Below, in pieces: positions 28,885 to 36,980 of a stretch of DNA of 64,000 nt. The notes below the pieces were generated by a model. That model saw nothing but the letters and a program-made list of their open reading frames with translations. It made no database searches and was not told where the DNA came from. The translations under genes and the position numbers were made by a program. The stretch covers positions 4,092,001 to 4,156,000 of the forward strand of contig NZ_CP019236.1 of assembly GCF_001955695.1 (NCBI RefSeq). Reading direction: 5' to 3'. Position 1 is the first letter of the stretch. Each line of letters begins with the position of its first letter. Source of the DNA: Rhodoferax koreense (GTDB lineage: Bacteria > Pseudomonadota > Gammaproteobacteria > Burkholderiales > Burkholderiaceae_C).

Positions 28885-30021
28885 CTAGGCGACGGGCTGC
28901 CTGCCTCCGTTTTCTGCGAGGGCCTCCTCGCGGTACAGCCCAAGGGACTGCATCACAGGAAGGTCGTGGAAGCAAAAGAGGCAGGCGTCTTCGGTGGTCG
29001 AGGCGTTCGCATGTTCATGGAACATCCACGAGGGCAGGCAAAAAATGTCGCGCTCCTGCCAGTCGAAGCGCTGGCCATTGATGATGGAAAAACCCCGACC
29101 CTTGGCAACTTGATAGACGAAGCTGCCGGTATGACGGTGCGCCAGAGTGTGCTCACCCGGGCGCAGCAGCTGCATGCTGGCGCCAATCGTCGGCATGACA
29201 GGCCCGCCCGTGAGCGGGTTCACGTAGTGCATCAGGGTACCGTCGAAGGGGTTGCTGTCGCCCAGTGAAGCCATGCGCTGCAGCGCATCGTAAGTCGGCG
29301 CCCATTCGTACTTGAACAGTGGGGAGTAGTTCTTGGTCCAGGTGCCAGCGGCGCCATGGATCTGCGGTCGCAGCGCGACGCCGCCCCAGGTAGCCGTCGA
29401 GTCATCGACCGGGTGCGTTACCGCCTGCCGCAGTTCGGGGTGCACCACATAGAAACCGGCCTCCATCGAATTGACGAGCGGGATGTCGAGCCCGTCTTGC
29501 CATATGCAGGTCGAGCCTTTGGCGCTTACGCCGTGTTCATGCCACGTGCCGTTGGGCGTCAACACGAAATCGTTGACGCCCAGAGTCATCTTGTGGCCGT
29601 CGACCACGGTGTATGCACCGGAGCCTTCCATGATGAAACGCAGCGCCGAGGCCGAATGGGCGTGGGCCGAAGCGGCTTCACCAGGGCGCATCACCTGCAG
29701 CCCGGAATACAGCCAACCGACAGCTGCTGAAACATCCTGCCGGCCTGGGTTGTTCAGATAGATAACCCGACGGCCGGCCTTCTCCGGGGTGACCAGGTCG
29801 ACGGAACGCAGCACATGGTCGCGCAAGTCGCGGTAGCGCCACAACGTGGGCACCGATGCTGACTTCGGGTGCCAGGGCTCGATCTTGTTGGCGACCGTCC
29901 AGAGCGCGCCCGTCTTCAGCGCATCCAGCTGTGCGTAGTAGTCAAGCAATTCCGGCGTGTCCGCCACGTCGGCACGGCCGGGAATATCTTCTCGGTAGTG
30001 GTCATGGGGCTTGGTGATCAT
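28885..30021 (-). CDS. Gentisate 1,2-dioxygenase-like ring-cleavage dioxygenase (double cupin)
   Basis: A 378-residue bicupin of the gentisate/salicylate/1-hydroxy-2-naphthoate 1,2-dioxygenase family. The Fe(II) ligands in the N-terminal cupin are His120 and His122 (HAHSASALRF) and His161 (GTWHEHG), the same spacing as in characterised family members. Arg84, Arg128 and His163 fall at positions used for substrate binding. The C-terminal cupin (LRPGEHTLAHRHTGSFVYQV) completes the fold. It is the first gene of the island operon; palindromes TTTTCGAAAG lie just upstream. Gentisate or a substituted gentisate or salicylate is the likely substrate. Confidence 0.88.
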   Translation of the reverse strand: MITKPHDHYREDIPGRADVADTPELLDYYAQLDALKTGALWTVANKIEPWHPKSASVPTLWRYRDLRDHVLRSVDLVTPEKAGRRVIYLNNPGRQDVSAAVGWLYSGLQVMRPGEAASAHAHSASALRFIMEGSGAYTVVDGHKMTLGVNDFVLTPNGTWHEHGVSAKGSTCIWQDGLDIPLVNSMEAGFYVVHPELRQAVTHPVDDSTATWGGVALRPQIHGAAGTWTKNYSPLFKYEWAPTYDALQRMASLGDSNPFDGTLMHYVNPLTGGPVMPTIGASMQLLRPGEHTLAHRHTGSFVYQVAKGRGFSIINGQRFDWQERDIFCLPSWMFHEHANASTTEDACLFCFHDLPVMQSLGLYREEALAENGGRQPVA

Positions 30022-30036
30022 GATTGCATCTCCATA

Positions 30037-30096
30037 TTTTCGAAAGTTTTTAGATTTTTATAAATTTAAAGAACGTTGTCAATGAGCTTTCGAAAA
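30037..30096. promoter_or_regulatory. Two TTTTCGAAAG palindromes before the dioxygenase gene
   Basis: TTTTCGAAAG at 30037-30046 and its exact reverse complement CTTTCGAAAA at 30087-30096, in an AT-rich stretch 15-75 bp before the dioxygenase start. They are probably operators of the GntR-type regulator encoded at 31970-32767. Confidence 0.6.
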
Positions 30097-30218
30097 TTCT
30101 GCTCAGACAAGCTTTTAGGCGGCCTCACCTCTGGAGGGGCGACACCCTAGACCGCCATCTTTTAGCCTCAACGTCGAAAATCGTAGATTTCTTGTGATTT
30201 TTTATATTTTCATTGATA

Positions 30219-30240
30219 TTTTCGAAAGTTTTTCGAATTT
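30219..30240. promoter_or_regulatory. Further TTTTCGAAAG-type sites before the tctC remnant
   Basis: TTTTCGAAAG at 30219-30228 followed directly by a related TTTTCGAATTT. With the pair at 30037-30096 they frame the 234-bp AT-rich region between the divergent dioxygenase gene and tctC remnant, which otherwise holds no gene. Confidence 0.55.
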
Positions 30241-30255
30241 TTGAAAAGGCGTGTG

Positions 30256-31262
30256 ATGTCGAACCCTGTAAAAACCCGGTCGTCCCCTGCCGCCTGTCTT
30301 CGATGCGCCTTGTCGGTGAGGGCCTCGCTCTCGATGTTGATGGCGGTTGTGGTTGTCAGAGCCGAGGACTTTCCCACCCGCGCAGTCCGTATCGTGGTGC
30401 CCTATGGAACCGGCGGCGGCGCCGACGTCTTCGCGCGGCAGATTGGCCGCGGCCAGGAGAAACAGGGGGCCCAGGCGTGGCCATGGACAACCGCACCGGC
30501 GCGTCCGGCAACATCGTCACGATGGAAGTTGTGCGCGCCCGACCCGATGGCTACACGCTGCTGCTGCAGAACGTGTCAATGGCGACCAATGACGCGGCGC
30601 AGGGCAAGCTGCCCTACGCGCTCACGACCGACCTCACGCCGCTAATGCTGCTGAGCTCTACGCCGCACGCCATCGTCGCCCACCCTGGAGCCCACATCTC
30701 CAGCATTGCCGAACTCGTGGACGCAGCCAAGGCTGCGCCAAGTCAGCTGACCTACGCCTCCTGTGGTATCGGCACACCCCAGCACTTTGCCATGAAGGTG
30801 TTGCGGCAAAACATGCATATCGACATGCTGCACGTTGGCTACAAAGGCTGTGCCCCCGCACTGGTCGACGTGCTGGGCGGCCAGGTGCCGGTGGCTATCC
30901 TCAGCGCCAACCTCGTGCCCACCTATGCACAAACCGGCAGGCTCAAGGCGCTGGCGGTGACCACCGCCAAACGTTACCCGCAGTTGCCCACGACACCCAG
31001 CGTCGCCGAACAAGGCGGCGGCAACTTTGACTACGACAGCTGGTATGCACTCATGGCTCCCGGGAAGCTGCCGACGCTGCTAGCGGACAAGATCACGGCC
31101 GATGTGCTCAAGGTGCTGGACGAGCCTTCTGTCCGCAGTGCTCTGGCTGAATTCGGCATCGACATCAGCAAGGGCACGGCGCAGGAACTCAAAACCCGAA
31201 TTGTTGAAGACTCCGACCGCTACCTCGAATTGGCGCGCCAGAACAACATCAAGGCGGAATGA
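30256..31262 (+). pseudogene. Tripartite tricarboxylate transporter substrate-binding protein (TctC), frameshifted
   Basis: The N-terminal part from ATG 30256 carries a signal-like segment and the TctC opening FPTRAVRIVVPYGTGGGADVFARQIG in one frame; the rest (MDNRTGASGNIVTMEVV, THPHAIVAHPG region, YKGCAPALVDVLGGQVPV, to NNIKAE at 31262) is in another frame. The shift is at about 30476, near a run of G and C. Together the two parts have normal family length (about 330 residues). TctC proteins bind carboxylates for uptake or signalling. As it stands the gene cannot make a full product, unless a sequencing error is involved. Confidence 0.82.
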
Positions 31263-31293
31263 CCGTGCGCGCCTCAAGCATGCGGGAAACGCC

Positions 31294-31836
31294 ATGACCT
31301 TCGCCGATTCCACCCTGGCGGCGCAACGACTATCCGACCGCCAGGGGCTGCACAGCCTAGTTGACCTGCTGGTCTGCGCCAAGCGCATACTCTACGCCGA
31401 AGGTACCGTCGACGGAATGGGACACATCAGCGCACGACATCCGACGGAGCCGGGTCAATTTTTTCTGGCCTGCAGCCGCGCTCCCGGACTGGTGCAGCGG
31501 CAGGATGTAATGCTGTACGACCTGGACGGGGAGGACATTACCAGCCTTGGCCTCAAGCCCTACCTGGAGCGCTTCGTCCACGCGGAGATTTATCGGCAGC
31601 GCCTCGACGTGCAGGCGATGGTGCACAGCCACTCAGCGTCCGTCATTCCTTCCGGCGCCACCTAAACGCCGCTCCGGCTTGTGTTTCACATGGCCGGCTT
31701 TCTCGGCCTGGGGGTGGGGCACTTCGACATCGCGGATAGCGGGAAGACCGACCTGCTGGTGCGGTCGAGCTACCCCGGCGACCATGGATGCAAGCATGGA
31801 GCGGCCTTTCGAACTGTGGCGGCTGAGCCTGGGTGA
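31294..31836 (+). pseudogene. Class II aldolase/adducin-family gene, broken by an in-frame stop
   Basis: The frame from ATG 31294 has the family start GLHSLVDLLVCAKRILYAEGTVDGMGHISARHP and the zinc-ligand motif MVHSHSASVIPSGAT, but a TAA follows at 31663. The same frame continues with recognisable aldolase sequence (TPLRLVFHMAGFLGLGVGHFDI, GKTDLLVRSS) until a TGA at 31834; the rest of the domain, including the third histidine region, is lost. So the gene has a nonsense mutation and a 3' deletion. It follows tctC by 31 bp and was probably its operon partner. Confidence 0.78.
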
Positions 31837-31969
31837 ATTCGACTTGGGCAACTTCCCTGTCTACCTGACGGCTGAATGCAAAAGCCGTGCGTTTGTCTGA
31901 ACGCGCGGCCTCTTTCATCGCTGGACGGCCGGACTCCGGCGCTAGGGACCGGTACAGGCTTTCACAACC

Positions 31970-32767
31970 TCAGGTGTCCTCCATACCGGCCTCTGTCTGC
32001 GATGCTTGCTCGGACTTCCTGCGCAACGCATCCACGATCATGTGGCCCGTCGCCCGGTAGTGGCTGGCCACCAACTCGCAGGCGCGCTCGACGTCACGGT
32101 CGACAGCTGCCGCCAGTAGTTGGGCATGCTCCTTGTTGACGTCGCGCTCGCCGGCGGTGGCCGACTGGAGCGGCCCGTAGCGGGGCCGAAGGTTGGGCCG
32201 GCGGTAACGCTCGGTGTGCGCATAGAGTTGGCCCGAAAGCTGCCTGAGCCACGTCGAGCCGCAAGCCGCCACAAGGCTGTTGTGGAATTCCATATGGCGT
32301 AATTCCAGCGCCTCTTGCGCATCGGGATCAGCGCCCCCTTGGTCGGCCGCCTTCGCCGCGAGCTTTAAGGCGTGGAAAGCACTGACGAGTTGCACCTCCC
32401 AGTCGTCGTCACCGGCTTTCAGAGAGCGCCGCAGGGCTTCACAGTCGATGAGGATGCGCGTTTCGATTGCATCCCACATCTCCTCCTCGGACAGCGGCGC
32501 AACCCGGAAGCCTTTCGACGGTGTGGACACGACGAGGCGCTCTCCCTCAAGGCTGGTCAGCGCCTCGCGGATCGGCGAGAAGCTGATGCCATAACGCTCT
32601 TTTAGGAATTCCAGCCGCAAGGTCTGACCAGCCTGCAGTAAACCAAGAGTGATATCCCGACGCAGAGATCGGCGCGCTTGCTCGGCCAGCGAAATGTCTT
32701 GATGACTGTCATCGGGAGGCTGACCGTCGACTGTAGCGAGGCGCATGGCCCGAGATCGTGCTTTCAT
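31970..32767 (-). CDS. GntR-family transcriptional regulator, FCD (FadR/VanR) subfamily
   Basis: A 265-residue regulator. The winged helix is at about residues 28-95 (LRLEFLKERYGISFSPIREALTSLEGERLV), and the all-helical FCD effector domain follows (EMWDAIETRILIDCEALRRS, ELRHMEFHNSLVAACGS, with histidines suited to metal binding). FCD regulators usually respond to organic acids. Two TCGAAAG/TCGAAAA sites at 32778-32806 lie directly before its start, as do similar sites before the island operon, which suggests it controls both. Confidence 0.9.
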   Translation of the reverse strand: MKARSRAMRLATVDGQPPDDSHQDISLAEQARRSLRRDITLGLLQAGQTLRLEFLKERYGISFSPIREALTSLEGERLVVSTPSKGFRVAPLSEEEMWDAIETRILIDCEALRRSLKAGDDDWEVQLVSAFHALKLAAKAADQGGADPDAQEALELRHMEFHNSLVAACGSTWLRQLSGQLYAHTERYRRPNLRPRYGPLQSATAGERDVNKEHAQLLAAAVDRDVERACELVASHYRATGHMIVDALRRKSEQASQTEAGMEDT

Positions 32768-32777
32768 GCGGCAATTT

Positions 32778-32806
32778 TATTCGAAAGCACAAGGCATTAT
32801 CGAAAA
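32778..32806. promoter_or_regulatory. Two CGAAA operator-like sites before the GntR gene
   Basis: TATTCGAAAG (32778-32787) and TTATCGAAAA (32797-32806), 19 bp apart and 11 bp before the regulator start. They match the motif upstream of the catabolic operon with one or two changes, which suggests autoregulation. Confidence 0.5.
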
Positions 32807-33152
32807 CATCGTCCACACGGCTTGACATACTACAAAACTTCGAGCTGCTATCAACTTCTTGAGCAGCTGGCGATCGGGGATTGCATCAAGTCTGGCCGAC
32901 CGAAATGCGTTCACGGAATTGATGTCAGTGCTCTGACCATTCCCTTTCGTGGTGGCAAGCGGACGAAGCAGTGGGTCTGAGGTGGCACGTTCTGTGTCTA
33001 TTCTGTGGCTACGGTAGGTGCGCGAAGGCGCACGAAAGTAGACGAAACTAGCCCCCGCCGTTTTCACCGATTTTCTATGTTGTTGATTCTTATAGGGTGA
33101 AACTGAAGAAAGAACGACATGTAGGTGCTGTTTTGGGGCTATCGGCCCGTTT
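32807..33152. other. Gene-free right end of the island
   Basis: About 350 bp between the regulator promoter and the right attachment repeat. I see no convincing gene. It contains a TTGACA at 32821-32826, a short open frame ending GGKRTKQWV at 32980, and a stretch around 32985-33050 with GTGTCTATTCTGTGGCTAC and the small palindrome GTGCGCGAAGGCGCAC. This may be what is left of an integrase/attachment arm region. Confidence 0.4.
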
Positions 33153-33196
33153 GGGACGTAGAGACCGGAGGTTCGAATCCTCTCACCCCGACCAGA
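33153..33196 (+). repeat. Right attachment site repeat (attR), 3' half of tRNA-Pro
   Basis: A perfect 44-bp copy of 19206-19249. No 5' half of a tRNA precedes it, so it is not a second tRNA gene but the chromosomal 3' half displaced by integration. Confidence 0.92.
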
Positions 33197-33267
33197 TGCA
33201 CAACGCGCCACGCTGCTTTTCACAGCGGCACCATCTCGCCGCGCCATGCTGCGGAAGGCGCAGGCCA

Positions 33268-34083
33268 TCACCCCTTCTGCATTTCCAGCAACCTCGACAT
33301 CTCCCGCGTCGCCGCCAGCAACGCCGGTAGCATCGTCTCCTGCATGACCTTGGCCGTGGTGCGGTTCACCTGGCCGCTGATGTTGAGCGCAGCCACGGTG
33401 CGGCCTGCGCGGTTCACCAGCGGCGCGGCCAACGCGATCAGCCCCTCCTCCAGCTCCTGGTTCACCAGGCACCAGCCCTGCTTGCGTGCCTGCGCGATGC
33501 GGGCCAGCAGCGTCTCGGTGTCGGTGATGGTGTGCTTGGTCAACGCCCTGATCTCACTGCGCCGCAGCCGCTCGACGACCTCGTCCACCGGCAGGTCGGC
33601 CAGCAGCATGCGTCCCATCGCCGTGCAATAGGCCGGCAGCCGCGAGCCGACGCCCAGGCTGATGCGCATGATCTTGTGGGTGGGCACGCGCATCACGTAG
33701 ACGATGTCGGTGCCGTCGAGCGCCGCGGCGGAACACGACTCCTTGACCTGCTCGACCAGCGACTCCATCACCGGCTCGGCCAGGTTCCAGATCGGCATGG
33801 ACGACAGGTAGGCGAAGCCCAGGTCGAGGATGCGCGGCGTGAGGCGGAACTGCCGGCCGTCGGTGACCACATAACCGAGCGTCTGCAGGGTCAGCAGGAT
33901 GCGCCGGGCGCCGGCACGCGTGAGACCCGCCCGATCGGCCACCTCGCTCAGGGTCTGCGAAGGCGCCTGGGCGCTGAAGGAACGGATCACCTCCAGCCCG
34001 CGCGCAAACGACTGCACATAACTGTCGCCCGGAGCGGGCGTGGACGGGCTTTCGGCGAGAGCTTCGGTCGGGCGAGTTGCCAT
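33268..34083 (-). CDS. pcaR: IclR-family transcriptional regulator (PcaR-like)
   Basis: About 271 residues. The N-terminal winged helix (SFARGLEVIRSF to LTRAGARRILLTLQTLGYV) and the IclR effector domain (CTAMGRMLLADL, GWCLVNQELEEGLIALAAPL, AALNISGQ) resemble PcaR/PcaU/PobR regulators of protocatechuate breakdown. The start at ATG 34083 is preferred to a GTG at 34092. It is divergent from pcaIJF across a 77-bp gap with a 9-bp inverted repeat, the expected position for an operator. The island ends 71 bp after its stop. Confidence 0.88.
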   Translation of the reverse strand: MATRPTEALAESPSTPAPGDSYVQSFARGLEVIRSFSAQAPSQTLSEVADRAGLTRAGARRILLTLQTLGYVVTDGRQFRLTPRILDLGFAYLSSMPIWNLAEPVMESLVEQVKESCSAAALDGTDIVYVMRVPTHKIMRISLGVGSRLPAYCTAMGRMLLADLPVDEVVERLRRSEIRALTKHTITDTETLLARIAQARKQGWCLVNQELEEGLIALAAPLVNRAGRTVAALNISGQVNRTTAKVMQETMLPALLAATREMSRLLEMQKG

Positions 34084-34109
34084 GGGTTTCACAATCTCCT
34101 AAAATTCAT

Positions 34110-34131
34110 TATAAGAACTATTGTTCTTATA
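34110..34131. promoter_or_regulatory. Inverted repeat between pcaR and pcaI
   Basis: TATAAGAAC (34110-34118) and GTTCTTATA (34123-34131), 9-bp perfect arms with a 4-base spacer, 30 bp before pcaI. It is a candidate operator for the divergent IclR-type regulator. Confidence 0.6.
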
Positions 34132-34160
34132 GCGAACATTTTATCCGGAGATACAAGACA

Positions 34161-34877
34161 ATGATCAACAAGATCGCGCGCTCGGTCGCGGACGCACTGG
34201 CCGATGTGAAGGATGGCGCAACGGTGCTGATCGGGGGCTTCGGCACGGCCGGCATCCCGTCCGAACTCATCGACGGCCTGATTGCCCAGGGCGCCAAGGA
34301 CCTGACCGTGGTCAACAACAACGCCGGCAACGGCGAGACCGGCCTGGCCGCGCTGCTGAGCGCCGGCCGGGTGCGCAAGATCGTCTGCAGCTTTCCGCGC
34401 CAGGCGGACAGCCAGGTGTTCGACGCGCTTTACCGCAGCGGCAAGCTGGAACTCGAACTCGTGCCGCAGGGCAACCTGGCGGAACGCATCCGTGCGGCCG
34501 GCGCGGGCATCGGCGCGTTCTTCTCGCCGACGGGCTTCGGCACCGAACTGGCACGGCACGCCGACGGCACGCCGAAGGAAACCCGCGAGATCAACGGCAA
34601 ACATTACGTGCTCGAGTACCCGATCCACGCCGACCTGGCGCTGATCAAGGCCGAATGCGGCGATCGCTGGGGCAACCTCACCTACCGCATGGCGGCGCGC
34701 AACTTCGGCCCGGTGATGGCCACCGCCGCGAAGAAGACCGTCGCCACCGTGCACGAGATCGTGGAACTCGGCCAGCTCGACCCCGAGGCCATCGTCACAC
34801 CCGGCATCTTCGTGCACCAGATCGTCAAGATCGACCGCGTGGCCACCCAGGCCGGCGGCTTCAAGAAGGCAGCCTGA
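34161..34877 (+). CDS. pcaI: 3-oxoadipate CoA-transferase subunit A
   Basis: A 238-residue alpha subunit of a class I CoA-transferase. Visible are GATVLIGGFGTAGIPSELIDGL and the VVNNNAGNGETGLAALL motif. It moves CoA from succinyl-CoA to 3-oxoadipate (or another 3-oxoacid; acetoacetate transferase is the alternative). The next genes, pcaJ and the 3-oxoadipyl-CoA thiolase pcaF, favour the beta-ketoadipate role. GGAG lies 11 bp before the ATG. Confidence 0.9.
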   Translation: MINKIARSVADALADVKDGATVLIGGFGTAGIPSELIDGLIAQGAKDLTVVNNNAGNGETGLAALLSAGRVRKIVCSFPRQADSQVFDALYRSGKLELELVPQGNLAERIRAAGAGIGAFFSPTGFGTELARHADGTPKETREINGKHYVLEYPIHADLALIKAECGDRWGNLTYRMAARNFGPVMATAAKKTVATVHEIVELGQLDPEAIVTPGIFVHQIVKIDRVATQAGGFKKAA

Positions 34878-34878
34878 A

Positions 34879-35520
34879 ATGACCTACCAAAGACGCACCA
34901 AAGACCAGCTCGCAGCGCGTGTGGCGCAGGACATCCCTGACGGCGCCACCGTCAACCTCGGCATCGGCATGCCTACCGTGGTCGCCAACCACATTCCCGC
35001 CACCCACGAAGTGCTGCTGCACAGCGAGAACGGCATCCTCGGCATGGGCCCGGCGCCAGCTGCGGGGCAGGAAGACTACGACCTCATCAACGCCGGCAAG
35101 CAACCGGTGACCCTCCTCCAGGGCGGCGCCTATTTCCACCACGCCGACAGCTTCGCCATGATGCGCGGCGGCCACCTGGACATCTGCGTGCTGGGGGCCT
35201 TCCAGGTCAGCGCCACCGGCGACCTGGCCAACTGGCACACCGGCGAAAAGGACGCGATCCCCGCCGTCGGCGGCGCGATGGACCTGGCCATCGGCGCCAA
35301 GCAGACCTGGGTCATGATGGACCTGTTGACCAAGCAGGGCGTGAGCAAGGTGGTGGAGCGCTGCACCTATCCGCTGACCGGCATCGCCTGCGTCAAGCGC
35401 ATCTACGCCGACGTGGCCACGCTGGACTGCACGCCGCAGGGCCTGCGCCTCGTCGACAAGGTGGACGGCCTGGAACACGCGGAACTCGAACGCCTGATCG
35501 GGCTGCCGGTTTCGATCTGA
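34879..35520 (+). CDS. pcaJ: 3-oxoadipate CoA-transferase subunit B
   Basis: A 213-residue beta subunit. GATVNLGIGMPTVVANHIP and the catalytic glutamate in LLHSENGILGMGP are present. It starts one base after the pcaI stop and forms the heterodimer with PcaI. Confidence 0.91.
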   Translation: MTYQRRTKDQLAARVAQDIPDGATVNLGIGMPTVVANHIPATHEVLLHSENGILGMGPAPAAGQEDYDLINAGKQPVTLLQGGAYFHHADSFAMMRGGHLDICVLGAFQVSATGDLANWHTGEKDAIPAVGGAMDLAIGAKQTWVMMDLLTKQGVSKVVERCTYPLTGIACVKRIYADVATLDCTPQGLRLVDKVDGLEHAELERLIGLPVSI

Positions 35521-35552
35521 CAAGACCACAACTTCAACAACAAGGACACACC

Positions 35553-36758
<1,206 letters not shown>

Positions 36759-36924
36759 TCACTGGCACACCGCCAAGTTGCTCACTTCGTGTAGCGCCTA
36801 CCCCCTCGCCGGGGGCGACACTGGCGGCCTGGCAAAGCCAGTTCCGCGGTGTCAATGGAAGGGGCGTTTGAAACATGGCCTGGGGCCCTGTCGCCAGGAA
36901 TAGCTTCAAGTTCCTTCGCAGAAA
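36759..36924. repeat. Structured intergenic sequence, probable dispersed repeat
   Basis: Between pcaF and the terminator lies GC-rich DNA with nested hairpins, such as CCCCCTCGCCGGGGG and CTGGCGGCCTGGCAAAGCCAG. I recall very similar sequence between genes in several Comamonadaceae genomes, so this is probably one copy of a family-wide repeat. No coding potential is seen. Confidence 0.4.
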
Positions 36925-36954
36925 GCAAAAAGCCCGCAATGCGGGCTTTTTGCT
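36925..36954. terminator. Bidirectional terminator between pcaF and the desaturase gene
   Basis: A near-perfect hairpin GCAAAAAGCCCGC-AATG-CGGGCTTTTTGC. Each side has a five-base A or T run at the stem base, so it can end transcription of pcaF on the plus strand and of the convergent desaturase gene on the minus strand. Confidence 0.88.
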
Positions 36955-36980
36955 GGTCGACCGCCGAGGCGGTTTATCGG

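Larger units (their letters stand above)
19206..33196. mobile_element. Genomic island integrated at tRNA-Pro(CGG), carrying a catabolic operon
   Basis: A 14-kb segment bounded by a perfect 44-bp direct repeat that is the 3' half of tRNA-Pro. Left of it are ispB and the complete tRNA, right of it the pcaR-pcaIJF locus. Inside are an IS481 remnant, a ten-gene operon for an aromatic or nitrile substrate, two broken genes and a GntR regulator. No tyrosine or serine integrase gene is left, so the island is probably no longer mobile by itself. Base use inside is visibly less GC-extreme in the intergenic parts than in the flanks. Confidence 0.85.

Noticed and set aside
31784..31900. A short plus-strand frame (ending LTAECKSRAFV) as a separate small gene after the aldolase remnant.
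   Set aside because: No ribosome site, no recognisable domain, and it lies on the decayed end of the aldolase gene.
33153..33196. A second tRNA-Pro gene.
   Set aside because: Only the 3' half of the tRNA is there; no D arm or 5' acceptor strand precedes it.
32777..33472. A minus-strand open frame containing GERIRTSGLYVPN, also seen at the C-terminus of the IS481 frame.
   Set aside because: The peptide is the antisense translation of tRNA-Pro. It is found in many wrong database entries and here it only marks the two attachment repeats.
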